Below are positions 12,210 through 23,115 of a DNA stretch of 64,000 nt, in pieces. The stretch lies in NCBI GenBank assembly GCA_000972765.1, contig CP011265.1, forward strand, positions 248,001 through 312,000, read 5' to 3'. The position numbers and the translations under genes are program-made. Below the pieces are notes generated by a model. It searched no databases, had not been told where the DNA came from, and worked only from the letters and a program-made list of their open reading frames with translations. The number at the start of each line of letters is the position of its first letter. Position 1 is the first letter of the stretch. Source of the stretch: Verrucomicrobia bacterium IMCC26134. GTDB taxonomy: Bacteria; Verrucomicrobiota; Verrucomicrobiia; Opitutales; Opitutaceae.

Positions 12210-13094
12210 ATGTCGACGACACCAGAAGAACAATCCCGCGCCAAACCTACTTTGGAAGATCTGATTAGATTGAAGCGGGCGGAGCGTCCTGACGCTGCCT
12301 TCTGGCACGATTTTGAGCGCGGCATGCGCAAAAAGCAGTTGGCCGCGATCATCGAGCCCAAGCCCTGGTGGCTAGGTTTATCGATTTTGAGCAGCAAGTT
12401 CGGTCCGCTGGGCATACCCGTCTCAGCCGGCGCGGCCGCGATGCTAGCCTTGGTCGTGATGCGAGTCTCCCCAGTCGGTAGTTTTGTGCAATTCGGATCA
12501 AATTCCGTCCCTGAGCAGTTGGTGACTAAGCTCTCGTCTCGTGATCAAGTCACTTCCGCGATAACGCCCGAGACCAAGGTCGCTGCACCTCTTTCGACGC
12601 ATATCCAAATCCTGACAAAACCAGAGAATAGCTACGCCGTCTCTGCGGTTGAAAGTCCTCTCGTGACGAATCCGGCAAAGTCAGGCCAGGCGAACAATGG
12701 CGTCGGTGGGCAATCGATGCCGGGCTATTCAGTGGCAAACAAAACGAACGGACGGCCATCGCCCGTTGCGGCCAGTAAGGTAGCCTTGGTCGCAATGGCC
12801 CATTACACTCCCCCAAAACCGTCTCCCGTGGTGGATCCGTCTGCGCCCGAGCAAGCGGTCGCGGAATTAAACGGCAGTGCTTTTGCTTCGGCAGGCGAGG
12901 ACCAGCAGGCAGAGAAATCGGAGCTGAGCCAGCGGCAGGCCCGTTTGCTATCCAGCGCGACGGACCTCGAAGAGGGCAAGTCTCTGGCCAATGTGCGTGA
13001 GCGTGTTTTGCATCGACTTGCCGATGATGAAGCTCGCTACGCCTCGATCAGTCGCGTCGGCGTGAACGCCGATCGCCTCTCGTTAAAGTTCTAA
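12210..13094 (+). CDS. Putative membrane-bound anti-sigma partner
   Basis: A 294-residue protein starting 3 bases after the sigma factor stop, so the two are surely co-transcribed. Residues 1-50 are a charged cytoplasmic segment (EDLIRLKRAERPDAAFWHDF and KKQLAA). One transmembrane helix follows around IPVSAGAAAMLALVVM, then a long low-complexity Pro/Ala/Ser-rich periplasmic part and a charged C-terminus. No zinc-finger anti-sigma motif (HxxxCxxC) is present, so its anti-sigma role rests on position and topology. I have the impression the N-terminal motif recurs beside sigma factors in Opitutaceae, but cannot check it. Confidence 0.6.
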   Translation: MSTTPEEQSRAKPTLEDLIRLKRAERPDAAFWHDFERGMRKKQLAAIIEPKPWWLGLSILSSKFGPLGIPVSAGAAAMLALVVMRVSPVGSFVQFGSNSVPEQLVTKLSSRDQVTSAITPETKVAAPLSTHIQILTKPENSYAVSAVESPLVTNPAKSGQANNGVGGQSMPGYSVANKTNGRPSPVAASKVALVAMAHYTPPKPSPVVDPSAPEQAVAELNGSAFASAGEDQQAEKSELSQRQARLLSSATDLEEGKSLANVRERVLHRLADDEARYASISRVGVNADRLSLKF

Positions 13095-13208
13095 AAAGGA
13101 CCGGCCACCGGCGCCAAAAAAGTGGGAGCTTCAACCAGCAAGGTATGCGTCAACCCATCTAGCCGATCATTGATTGACTAGCGTGTCGATACGGCGCTCA
13201 TACTCTTC

Positions 13209-13628
13209 ATGGTGCATCAGGAAGTTTTGACCTTAAGAACCCAACGCCCGGGCCTACTGGAGTGCACCGAGTTGGTGGAGAAGGTGGTGGTGCGCAGCGG
13301 GATTAAGACCGGACTCGCGCATGTTTTTTGCCGGCACACCAGCGCATCACTTGTCATAATGGAAAACGCCGATCCGAGCGCGCGCTGTGATCTGGAGGCT
13401 TGGATGGATCGATTGGTGCCGGCGAAGGACATTCTCTTTACCCACACCTCGGAAGGACCGGACGACATGCCGAGCCACATCAAAATGGCGCTCACCCGCA
13501 CCAGCGAAACGATCCCGGTCGGCGAAGGCGGGCGACTTCTCCTCGGCACCTGGCAAGGCATTTTCCTGTGGGAGCACCGTTTCACTCCGCATACCCGTTG
13601 CCTGGTCGTGACGGTGACCGGGGAATGA
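13209..13628 (+). CDS. yjbQ: YjbQ / UPF0047 family protein
   Basis: A 139-residue cytoplasmic protein of the YjbQ family, some members of which have weak thiamine-phosphate synthase activity in vitro. The family core is plain: GLAHVFCRHTSASLVIMENA, DDMPSHIKMALT, IPVGEGGRLLLGTWQGIFLW and a C-terminal VTVTGE. The conserved histidines and the glutamate of WEHR are thought to line the active pocket. Length is full for the family. It sits alone, 114 bases after the sigma-factor operon on the same strand, and could be a readthrough member of it. The start ATG at 13209 has no Shine-Dalgarno. Confidence 0.9.
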   Translation: MVHQEVLTLRTQRPGLLECTELVEKVVVRSGIKTGLAHVFCRHTSASLVIMENADPSARCDLEAWMDRLVPAKDILFTHTSEGPDDMPSHIKMALTRTSETIPVGEGGRLLLGTWQGIFLWEHRFTPHTRCLVVTVTGE

Positions 13629-13769
13629 TCGGGCACAGCGTCCCGTGCGCGGAGTTCACGGCGGGTAGGCGGGGTTGATGTTGTCAAAAGCAGGTCTGGC
13701 GCGGGCCTTGAGCGGCATTGACTGCGCACACAGGGATAATTGGGCGGCTCAGGAAAATACGAAGAAACA

Positions 13770-13799
13770 AATAAAAGGGGCGGTTCGCTTGATCGCCCC
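13770..13799 (-). terminator. Rho-independent terminator of the fumarase gene
   Basis: On the reverse strand, beginning 18 bases after the fumarase stop, GGGGCG pairs with CGCCCC around an 11-base loop (stem arms at 13777-13782 and 13794-13799). It is followed directly by TTTTATTT. The position and T-tract fit an intrinsic terminator for the minus-strand gene. Confidence 0.75.
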
Positions 13800-13816
13800 A
13801 CTCGCCCCGTCGGCGA

Positions 13817-15478
<1,662 letters not shown>

Positions 15479-15647
15479 AAAAGCAGAGATTAGCTTTGGA
15501 TGGGGGATTTCACGAACAAATAGAGGCGGTAAATTTTGCGAATCAGTCGCCTTTAACGATTCTGTAAAACGTATAACAAAAGGCACATCGCGCCAACTGT
15601 GGAATTTAGGCTATACCGCGCGGTGACGAGTCCGTGCGCGTGCGGCT

Positions 15648-16637
15648 TCAGACTATCTTTAGCTTTGGCAAATCTTGACCGTCAACCAAGCCGACAGGCT
15701 TCCCCTTGGCATCGACCACGATGAGGTCGTCGATCTTATGCGCCTCGAACATGCGCAGCGCATCGACTCCGAGCGCGGAGGCGGAGATGGTCTTGGGGTT
15801 CGCAGTCATGAAGGTCTTTACCGGTTGAGAGAGAAAATCGCCCCCCTTGAGTGCACTGCGACGGAAATCACCGTCGGTGAGGATGCCGGTGAGTTTACCT
15901 GATTTCGGATGCACGAGAGCGATGCTTCCGCTGCGCGCTTTGGTCATACGCAGGATGGCATCCTGCAGGGTGATGTCATCCCCTGCTATGGGCAGGCGAT
16001 CGCCGGCGCGCATAATGTCGCCGACCTTGAGCAAGAGCACGCGGCCGAGGTTGCCTGCCGGGTGATAACGGGCGAAGTCATCGCGACTCAGGCCGCGGGC
16101 CTCCAGCAAGACCATCGCCAGGGCATCGCCCAAGGCGAGAGCGGCAGTCGTGCTGGCGGTGGGTGCCAGGGCAAGGGGACAAGCTTCACGCGGAACGGTG
16201 TAGATGAGGCGCAGGTCGCATCCCTGGGCGAGATCGGAGTCTGCTTTGGAGGTGAAGGCGACGAGGTTTAGTCCGAAGCGCCGAAGCACCGGCACTAGTT
16301 TTAACACCTCATCGGTCTGGCCGCTGTTGGACAGGATGAGGGCGACATCGCCTTCGCTGACCATGCCCAGATCGCCGTGGAGGGCTTGGGTCGCGTCGAG
16401 GAAGCAAGAGGGGGCGCCTGTGCTATTGAAAGTGCCGGCGAGTTTTTGGGCGATGTGGGCGGACTTGCCAACCCCGGTGAAGATGAGCTTCCGGCCGGAA
16501 GTGATGGCGTCGTGGAAAGCGCGGGCGACTTCGACGAAGCCCGGCCCCAGATTATCGCGGGTGGCGGCCAGCGCCTGTTCCTCGATTTGGAGGCATAGGC
16601 GGGCGCGTTTGAGGACGAACGTGGAATCGAGAGCCAT
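15648..16637 (-). CDS. kdsD: D-arabinose 5-phosphate isomerase (KdsD/KpsF family)
   Basis: A 329-residue cytoplasmic isomerase that converts ribulose 5-phosphate to arabinose 5-phosphate, the first committed step towards Kdo in lipopolysaccharide. The N-terminal SIS domain shows FTGVGKSAHIAQKLAGT, FLDATQALHGDLGM and LILSNSGQTDEV. The signature CPLALAPTASTTAALALGD and then FARYHPAGNLGR close it. Two CBS domains follow from about residue 205 to the end (ILTDGDFRR, HKIDDLIVVD). Length is standard. It diverges from the LysM lipoprotein gene with 78 bases between starts. Its product would feed the lipid A/core locus further along the window. Confidence 0.95.
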   Translation of the reverse strand: MALDSTFVLKRARLCLQIEEQALAATRDNLGPGFVEVARAFHDAITSGRKLIFTGVGKSAHIAQKLAGTFNSTGAPSCFLDATQALHGDLGMVSEGDVALILSNSGQTDEVLKLVPVLRRFGLNLVAFTSKADSDLAQGCDLRLIYTVPREACPLALAPTASTTAALALGDALAMVLLEARGLSRDDFARYHPAGNLGRVLLLKVGDIMRAGDRLPIAGDDITLQDAILRMTKARSGSIALVHPKSGKLTGILTDGDFRRSALKGGDFLSQPVKTFMTANPKTISASALGVDALRMFEAHKIDDLIVVDAKGKPVGLVDGQDLPKLKIV

Positions 16638-16715
16638 TTAAGATTGGAGTCGCTAACGGAAAGGGGAGACTTTGCCTTGATCCATTTCCGTTCAATCTCA
16701 TTTACACCGCACGCC

Positions 16716-17609
16716 ATGCGTCGCCGTCCGTATTATCTTTTCATCCTCGTTCTCTGCTCCGGGTTTATCCTCCAGAGCTGCGCACCGCGCACCGCTCTGC
16801 CGTATGCTGCCGAGGTGGATGACCCTGAATATCGTCACGGCAAGGAACTGCAACGCCTGGGACGCAACCCGGAGGCGCTTGCCTCCTTTCTCAAGGTGAT
16901 CGAGGAGCGCGGCGGTGCGGCGGCCGAGTCGCATCTGGACGCCGGCATACTTTATCAGGAACACATTAAGGATCCCATTGCGGCCATTTACCACTACAGG
17001 AAATTTCGCGAGCTCAGGCCCAACGCCAAACAGTCTGACCTCGTCTTGCAGCGCATTGATTCCGCCACCCGGGAATTTGCCCGCACATTGCCAGCCCAGC
17101 CGCTCGACAATCAGGTGGATCGCACCGACATGATGGACGCGATCGACCGCCTCCAGCGCGAAAATCTGCAACTCAAGGAACAACTCGTCGCCGCCCGCGC
17201 CGCCACCTTGGATTCCACGCGGCAGACCGCCACTCCGATGTTCAATGAACCCACCGTCCCTGGTGGCAACGAACTTGATTTCGGCGCGGCGGGCACAGAT
17301 GGTCCGCCTTCCCGCGCGCTGGGCAGCCAGGTTCCGGTGGGCGTAGTGGCTATTGCGACTCCCGCGCAGCAGCCAACACCTCCGGCCTTCGTGGTAGGCC
17401 CGGTTATAAACCCGCCGGCAGCCATGCCGACGCCTTCACCCGCCATAAGTCGCCGTCACACCGTGGCAAAAGGCGACACCCTCTACAATCTCGCCCAGCG
17501 CTACTACAATAACCGCAGCCGCTGGCGCGACATTTACTCGGCTAACCGCGACGTTATGCGCAGCGAGACGGACCTCCGTATCGGCGCTGAGTTGAAGATA
17601 CCGCAGTAA
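16716..17609 (+). CDS. LysM-domain lipoprotein with TPR-like and coiled-coil segments
   Basis: A 297-residue envelope protein. The N-terminus has a basic start, a hydrophobic stretch and a lipobox with Cys22 (ILQSC), so it should be lipidated after signal peptidase II cleavage. Residues 35-105 look like TPR or Sel1-like helical pairs (KELQRLGRNPEALASFLKVI, AAIYHYRKFRELRPNA). A coiled-coil segment lies near 130-160, then a Pro/Thr-rich linker, and a C-terminal LysM domain (HTVAKGDTLYNLAQRYY, GAELKIPQ) that should bind peptidoglycan. It probably tethers or organises cell-wall machinery. The ATG at 16716 gives a clean signal peptide; an earlier in-frame ATG at 16644 does not. Confidence 0.8.
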   Translation: MRRRPYYLFILVLCSGFILQSCAPRTALPYAAEVDDPEYRHGKELQRLGRNPEALASFLKVIEERGGAAAESHLDAGILYQEHIKDPIAAIYHYRKFRELRPNAKQSDLVLQRIDSATREFARTLPAQPLDNQVDRTDMMDAIDRLQRENLQLKEQLVAARAATLDSTRQTATPMFNEPTVPGGNELDFGAAGTDGPPSRALGSQVPVGVVAIATPAQQPTPPAFVVGPVINPPAAMPTPSPAISRRHTVAKGDTLYNLAQRYYNNRSRWRDIYSANRDVMRSETDLRIGAELKIPQ

Positions 17610-17634
17610 CAGGTTTTACGCCCCTACGCCGGTC

Positions 17635-18807
17635 ATGCCCCAGACCTCCCGCCGAACCTCCGTCTTCACCGAGTCGCTTATCCGCGAAATGTCTCGCGTC
17701 GCGGCCAAGCACGGCGCGATCAACCTCGCGCAAGGATTCCCGGACGGCGATCCGCCGGCTGCGCTCGTTCAGGCCGCCAAAGATGCGATGGACGCTGGGC
17801 GCCATCAATACGCCGTGACGTGGGGATCGCCCGAACTGCGCGAAGCACTCGCGGCCAAACTCACCCGCTGCACCGGCGCACCGGTGGATGCGCAAAGCGA
17901 ATTGGTGATCACCTGCGGAGGCACCGAGGCGATGCTGGCTGCGGTGATGACGGTATGCGACCCCGGTGATCGCATCGGCATGTTCTCGCCTTTTTATGAG
18001 AACTATAATGCCGACGCCATCCTGAGCGGCGCCATTTCAATCCATGTTCCGCTGCACCCGCCTGGCTACGGCTTCGATCCGACGGAATTGCGCGCTGCCT
18101 TTTCCACCGGAGGGGGACTGAAGGCGTTCATACTCTGCAATCCATCCAATCCGTGCGGGCGGGTTTTCACCCGCGCCGAACTGCTTCAGCTTGCGGCGCT
18201 CGCGGAGGAGTTCGATACCTTCATTATCACCGACGAGGTCTACGAACATCTGGTGTTTGACGGTCGCGAGCACGTCTATTTCAGCACGCTGCCGGGCATG
18301 GCAGCGCGCACCATCTCATGCTCGTCCCTGTCGAAGACGTTCTCGATCACGGGTTGGCGTCTCGGTTACCTGCATGCCGCGCCGAACATCATCGCACAGG
18401 CGCGCAAAGTGCATGATTTTCTGACCATAGGAGCAGCGGCCCCGCTGCAACACGCGGTGGTGACGGCATTGGGCTGGGGGCCTGATTACTACAAGTCACT
18501 CGCGGCGGAATATCAGGCGCGCCGGGATCTGCTGCTTGGCTATTTAAGCGAGACAGGGCTGAGCTACTCGAAACCTGAGGGCGCCTATTTTGTGATGCTC
18601 GATGTGACGCCGCTGGGTTTCTCCAGCGATGTGGATTGCGCGCACTGGATGACTGAGCATATCGGCGTGGCGCCGGTGCCAGGGTCCTCGTTCTTTCCGT
18701 ATCCGGAGAATCGTTACGTGAGATTGAACTTTGCCAAAAGCCAGCCGGTGTTGCGCGCGGCGGGAGAGCGACTGAGCTGTTTGCGAGCAGGACGAGGCAG
18801 CGTCTAG
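17635..18807 (+). CDS. Pyridoxal-phosphate aminotransferase, class I/II
   Basis: A 390-residue fold-type I aminotransferase. The Schiff-base lysine is Lys234 in SSLSKTFSITGWRLGY, preceded by NPSNPCGRVFT and ITDEVYEHLVFDG, the usual cofactor-binding elements. The N-terminus INLAQGFPDGDPP and the C-terminal YVRLNFAKS resemble the methionine/kynurenine/glutamine aminotransferase group (YbdL, KAT type) more than aspartate aminotransferase. The amino donor cannot be settled by eye. Its TAG stop overlaps, within a CTAG, the TAG stop of the convergent gene downstream. It starts 25 bases after the LysM lipoprotein and may be co-transcribed with it. Confidence 0.88.
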   Translation: MPQTSRRTSVFTESLIREMSRVAAKHGAINLAQGFPDGDPPAALVQAAKDAMDAGRHQYAVTWGSPELREALAAKLTRCTGAPVDAQSELVITCGGTEAMLAAVMTVCDPGDRIGMFSPFYENYNADAILSGAISIHVPLHPPGYGFDPTELRAAFSTGGGLKAFILCNPSNPCGRVFTRAELLQLAALAEEFDTFIITDEVYEHLVFDGREHVYFSTLPGMAARTISCSSLSKTFSITGWRLGYLHAAPNIIAQARKVHDFLTIGAAAPLQHAVVTALGWGPDYYKSLAAEYQARRDLLLGYLSETGLSYSKPEGAYFVMLDVTPLGFSSDVDCAHWMTEHIGVAPVPGSSFFPYPENRYVRLNFAKSQPVLRAAGERLSCLRAGRGSV

Positions 18808-20792
18808 CGGTGATCGTCGATAAATACGGCGTGGGTGAGGGGAAAGATTGGCCGGCCGAGTCGATTGGAACTAATGTCCTCGAATTGGAGCCCGATGAGG
18901 AAATCCCGTGAAATAAATTCTAAAAAATCCCTCCTGACCATCATCAAACAACGACCTGGAGTGCGTGCAGTGACCGCTGCGGTGGAGGTGCTGCTTTGAA
19001 GTAGGCTGATCTCTCCAAAAAAATCTCCTGATTTAAGAATGGCTACCTCGCGCCCTGCCTTTTCGACACCTATCTCACCTTCATAAACAACATGGAAAAA
19101 CTGGTTGGTGTCTCCATGAACAACGAGTTGTTCCCCGGCTTGAAATTCACGAAAGGTGGAACGCTTGGCGAATGCTGAGATCGCCGCTGAGCTCCAGTTG
19201 CTTGAAAGCGGTATACGTTTAAGGAAGGCGACTTTCTGGACTGCCGTTTCGACCGCGTCGCGTGAGAGTCTAGATATCACCAATGCGTCGAATTCCCTTT
19301 TGCTGAGGGAAAGTAATAAGCTGGGTGCGGTGCAGCGCACCGTGCGGGTGCGCAGCCCTCCGCTCAGCAGTGCTATCTCGCCGAAAATATCCCCTTTGGA
19401 CAAATTAGCCACAGTCTCTAATGCCCCAGAAGGCGCTTTGCGCAGCACTTCCACCGCACCGCCATGAATTAGGTAGAGTTTTTCGCCAGGTTCGCCTTCT
19501 CGTATGATAATGTCTCCGGCGGAATACGACTCCGGCTTGAGTCTACCAACCAGAGACGAAAGATCTGCGGGTGACAGATCCCGGAATAGCACCTGCTCGG
19601 CGAGCGACTTCGTGATGACGTCCGTATCGACAAGCGGGATTTCATGCTGGTGTTCCTTGCGTTTCTTTCGCCGAGAACGCTGCCATTGCATCATAAACTG
19701 AAAGCTAATTGATAAGCCCAGTCCGATCGCGCCAAGAACCAACCCGCCCATCGCGCAGAGCAGCACGATGGCAGTGAAGCGAAGATTGCCGCTATTATTA
19801 AAGGCTTCAACCAACTCCCAGGCGTTGGCACCGAGTAAAGTGCTTCCCGTAAGAAAAACCAGAAGCAGCCATACGATGGTATACCCGCCACAAGTGAGCA
19901 GGAAGCGCTTATCTTTGATTTTTAATCGGGCCATCAACATCAACGCAGGCGATTGTTTATGGGTGAAGATGATATTGCCCGAAGTATCCAACAGGGGATC
20001 GCGGTAGAGGGCGCGCAACAAAGCCATGAGCGGTGTATGGCCCAACGGGGCGAGCTGATACATCAACCCGAGCAATATGGGGAATAAAACACCGGGCAGG
20101 TAAATGGAGGTGATGAATGCGACTCCGAAGTGCGGCGCGAGTCGTGCGAGCGCTACGTTGATCTCGTCTGAAAGCGTAAGCATCATGGTGTCGTCTAGAT
20201 CGACCACAAAGTGCGGCGTGAGGGTGCGGTTGGTCCACCGTGGAGAGTAAATCACGCCTCCCGCTCCGCTCAGGGTGGAGGCGGCAAAAGAATAGCCTAT
20301 GCTTGTGGTGAGACACACCAGTGCCCAGCCTATCAATAAATCCCATGCGTGAGTGGGGAGAACCATTGGTCGGAGCGTGATGAACACGCTGGCGAAACCG
20401 AAGGCCATCAGGGATAGAAAGAGCACCGGCGTGGCATGGAATCGTCCGTGCCACGGGGCGGGCGGAACGGTCGGCGGCAAGTTCCGCCCTGCAGTCTGAA
20501 GTATGCCGGTATCCACCGCCTTTATTAATAATTCATAGTATTCAGCTAATGGCAGGCTTTGCCGGTTGGAAATCAGTTCGCATAACACGTCGGGCGCGCG
20601 ACGCGCGGTGTGAAAACATTGAAGCACCCCCCACTGTTCTGGTGTCACCATCAGATGGGTGCGACCTGATCTGTATTTTATGGCGACTCTATTCACCCTC
20701 ACCCGGCTTACGTGTAACTCAGTCGAGAGCTTGAGCACGCTGGTGGTGAGCAGCGCTTTCTGTTCGGGTGTGAGTTCGGACGGAGCGGTCAT
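18804..20792 (-). CDS. Membrane protein with degenerate M50-like core and two cyclic-nucleotide-binding domains
   Basis: A 662-residue protein. Residues 1-115 form a small helical domain like that preceding 'peptide zinc metalloprotease' membrane proteins. About five transmembrane helices follow (roughly 125-400). The region SIGYSFAAS to HFVVDLDDTMMLTLSDEI aligns by eye with the M50 stretch that normally reads HExxH then YVDVSDAW, but no HExxH is present. Two cNMP-binding domains lie near 400-515 and 525-640. The first has a full phosphate cassette, FGEIALLSGGLRTRTV; the second, FGEISLLQSSTSTAAV, lacks the cassette arginine. It may be a cyclic-nucleotide-gated, proteolytically dead membrane regulator (inference). 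Confidence 0.65.
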   Translation of the reverse strand: MTAPSELTPEQKALLTTSVLKLSTELHVSRVRVNRVAIKYRSGRTHLMVTPEQWGVLQCFHTARRAPDVLCELISNRQSLPLAEYYELLIKAVDTGILQTAGRNLPPTVPPAPWHGRFHATPVLFLSLMAFGFASVFITLRPMVLPTHAWDLLIGWALVCLTTSIGYSFAASTLSGAGGVIYSPRWTNRTLTPHFVVDLDDTMMLTLSDEINVALARLAPHFGVAFITSIYLPGVLFPILLGLMYQLAPLGHTPLMALLRALYRDPLLDTSGNIIFTHKQSPALMLMARLKIKDKRFLLTCGGYTIVWLLLVFLTGSTLLGANAWELVEAFNNSGNLRFTAIVLLCAMGGLVLGAIGLGLSISFQFMMQWQRSRRKKRKEHQHEIPLVDTDVITKSLAEQVLFRDLSPADLSSLVGRLKPESYSAGDIIIREGEPGEKLYLIHGGAVEVLRKAPSGALETVANLSKGDIFGEIALLSGGLRTRTVRCTAPSLLLSLSKREFDALVISRLSRDAVETAVQKVAFLKRIPLSSNWSSAAISAFAKRSTFREFQAGEQLVVHGDTNQFFHVVYEGEIGVEKAGREVAILKSGDFFGEISLLQSSTSTAAVTARTPGRCLMMVRRDFLEFISRDFLIGLQFEDISSNRLGRPIFPLTHAVFIDDHR

Positions 20793-21137
20793 ACTTGAGG
20801 GAAAGGAAAAGCCCAGACCGGCTTGAGACGAGGAGGGAGCTTTTATATAAGCTTAGTGATGCGTGTATCTGAAACGAGGCGAAAAAGTGCGCGTTGTCGC
20901 GACCTTGCCTGCTTCGGCGGCCTGATTTCCCTCCTTTGTTCCCGGCTTGCCCGACTTTTTACCAAGCACTGCGCTTCCGGTTGAAGCTCTGGTTCATCCG
21001 TTTCGGCGGACTAGTGAGGCAGATTACGATCATGCAGGCTCAGTGGAGTGGGCGACGTAGATGGATTGGACCGGTGCGTTTTTCCATGGCGCGAGATTTC
21101 CTCAAAATAAACAGCGAGCGACGGCGATAACGCGGAC
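20793..21137. other. Intergenic gap without a supported gene
   Basis: These 345 bases separate the stop of the ABC transporter and the start of the cNMP-domain gene, both on the minus strand, so the right to left stretch must hold the latter's promoter. A short AT-rich element with a small inverted repeat (AGCTT, six bases, AAGCT at 20838-20853) lies about 50 bases upstream of that start. A 78-codon frame on the plus strand has an Arg-rich, protein-unlike composition, and I do not call it. No RNA structure is evident. Confidence 0.5.
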
Positions 21138-23042
21138 CTACCAGTTAGACATGGCGTTATTCACTTCGACGAGATGGTTGGTGCCGTCGGTTCGGGTCTC
21201 GACGCGGAGGTGGCGGGCATGGACGGCGCGCAGGGTGCTGCGATGGGCGATGGTGAGGATGGCGACGCCCGGGAGTGTCTCGCGCAAGGCCACGTAGAAA
21301 GCGCGCTCCGCGGCCTCGTCCATCGCCGAGGTGGCCTCGTCCAGCATGAGCCAGTCTGGCCGTTGCAGGTAAATGCGGGCGAGTGCGATGCGTTGTTGTT
21401 CGCCTCCGGAGAGTTGTTGCGACCAGTGAGCCTCCTCATCCAGTCGCGAGAAGGGGGAGGGCAACTGCGCAAATTCGAGAGCGGCGTGAATGGTCTCGGT
21501 CGAAAAAGCGTCGGGAGGCGATGGGTAGCAGAGTGCCGCACGGAGAGAACCGATGGGCAGATACGGTTTTTGCGGCATTACCATGCAGCGGAATGGATCA
21601 GGCAGATGAACCCGCCCCGCTTCGTAAGGCCAGAGACCGGCGAGGGCGCGAAGCAGGGTGCTTTTACCGCAGCCTGATGGTCCGGTAATCAGAACGGAGT
21701 CGCCCGGAGCGAGGTGAAAATCCAGCGGGTTGAGCAAGGCCGAACCATCGGGACGAAAGAGGGCCAGACCCTCGGCCGATAGATCCGCACCCGCCAGTCC
21801 GCTGTCATAAAGGAGGAGCTGGCTGTCGCGCAATTGACGCGAATGCTCGATGCCGCGGGTAAAACCATCAAGGCGCTGGGCGATGGCCCACCAGTTGGCT
21901 ATGGTCTCGAAGCTGTTGACGAAAAAGTTAAGACTGCTCTGAACCCGTCCGAACGCGCCCGTGAGCTGGGTAAGCTGTCCGAGACTGATACCGCCGGCAA
22001 AAAAACGCGGTGCGGAAAGGAGAAGGGGAACGACGTCGGACAGGCGAAAGTAAACCGCCTTGAATGCGTTCAGATGGATCTGACGGATGAGGGTGGCGTT
22101 GAAGTTGCCTACGATGCGTGAAAAACTGGCGCCCAAGGTGCGGCGCTCGGCTGGTTCGCCTTCGATCAGGGCGGTGCTCTCGCTGTTCTCACGCAGCCGG
22201 ATCAGCCCGAATCGGAAATCAGCTTCCAGTTTTTGCTGCTCGTAGTTGAGTCCAATAATGGGGCGTCCGACGCGACCGACCAGCCAGGTGCCGAAGAAAG
22301 AGTAGAGAATGCAAAACCAGACCAGGTGGCCGGGTATGGACGTGAGAAATGCGGTCGCGGTTTCATAGCCGGTCCAGAGCGTGCCGACCAGAGGAGCAAG
22401 CATCGAATACTGTTCCGGGACCTGGGGCAGGATCAGGGGTAGCGAAGTCTTAGCGGTGGCGGCGCTACCGTCCGACAGCATCCAAAGGATGACGACAAAA
22501 GACCCCAGACCAGAGAGAGCCCCGAAAAGCCCCATGAAAAGATCGAGGGTGGTGAAACAAAAAGAGCGTATATCCTCGCTGATGCGCTGGTCTGGATTGT
22601 CACCCTGATGACCGTTGAGTTGTCCAAGATAGTGGGCGCGATCGCCGAGCCATTTTTCGAGAAAACGGGTCGTCATCCAGCGCCTCCAACGGATTTTCAA
22701 CGATGAAAAAAGATAATCCTCCGCGAGCCAGAAAGTGATCGAGCAAAAGATAAGCCCGAGCATGGAGACGCCGAGTTGCACGAAGTTACCGTAGTCACCG
22801 CGCTGGATGGTGTCGAAAAAGGAGCGGTTCCAATAGGATAGTTTAACCCCTACCCAGGTCTGGGCGAGTGAGAGCACAACCACGGCCGCCAGGAGCAGTC
22901 TGGCGCTCCATTTTTCCGTCGAGCTCCAGAAGGGCCGTGCCAGCGCCAGAAACAAACGGACCTTCGACGAAAATGAAACGGGGCTGGGCACGGTCAGAGC
23001 GGAACTAAACGGGCGGATAAGGACAATCCGAGATTCCACCAA
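21138..23042 (-). CDS. ABC transporter with fused permease and ATPase, SbmA/BacA-like (YddA type)
   Basis: A 634-residue inner-membrane protein of the ABC_membrane_2 family, related to YddA, Rv1819c and the peroxisomal ABCD transporters. The permease half has LSYWNRSFFDTIQRGDYGNF and the EDIRSF segment typical of SbmA/BacA proteins, which take up peptides, cobalamin or long-chain acyl compounds. The ATPase half shows Walker A GPSGCGKSTLL, signature LSGGEQQRIALAR and Walker B WLMLDEATSAMDE, all intact. The first in-frame starts are TTG at 23042 and GTG just after, so the exact N-terminus is uncertain. Substrate unknown. It is on the opposite strand to the chaperone operon and diverges from it over about 70 bases. 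Confidence 0.85.
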   Translation of the reverse strand: MVESRIVLIRPFSSALTVPSPVSFSSKVRLFLALARPFWSSTEKWSARLLLAAVVVLSLAQTWVGVKLSYWNRSFFDTIQRGDYGNFVQLGVSMLGLIFCSITFWLAEDYLFSSLKIRWRRWMTTRFLEKWLGDRAHYLGQLNGHQGDNPDQRISEDIRSFCFTTLDLFMGLFGALSGLGSFVVILWMLSDGSAATAKTSLPLILPQVPEQYSMLAPLVGTLWTGYETATAFLTSIPGHLVWFCILYSFFGTWLVGRVGRPIIGLNYEQQKLEADFRFGLIRLRENSESTALIEGEPAERRTLGASFSRIVGNFNATLIRQIHLNAFKAVYFRLSDVVPLLLSAPRFFAGGISLGQLTQLTGAFGRVQSSLNFFVNSFETIANWWAIAQRLDGFTRGIEHSRQLRDSQLLLYDSGLAGADLSAEGLALFRPDGSALLNPLDFHLAPGDSVLITGPSGCGKSTLLRALAGLWPYEAGRVHLPDPFRCMVMPQKPYLPIGSLRAALCYPSPPDAFSTETIHAALEFAQLPSPFSRLDEEAHWSQQLSGGEQQRIALARIYLQRPDWLMLDEATSAMDEAAERAFYVALRETLPGVAILTIAHRSTLRAVHARHLRVETRTDGTNHLVEVNNAMSNW

Positions 23043-23115
23043 AGGTGTATGCAGCCCTTCGCGATGTCGATCAAGGGCACCCGGCGGACACCGCGAGGTT
23101 TACAATCGCGGCCCG

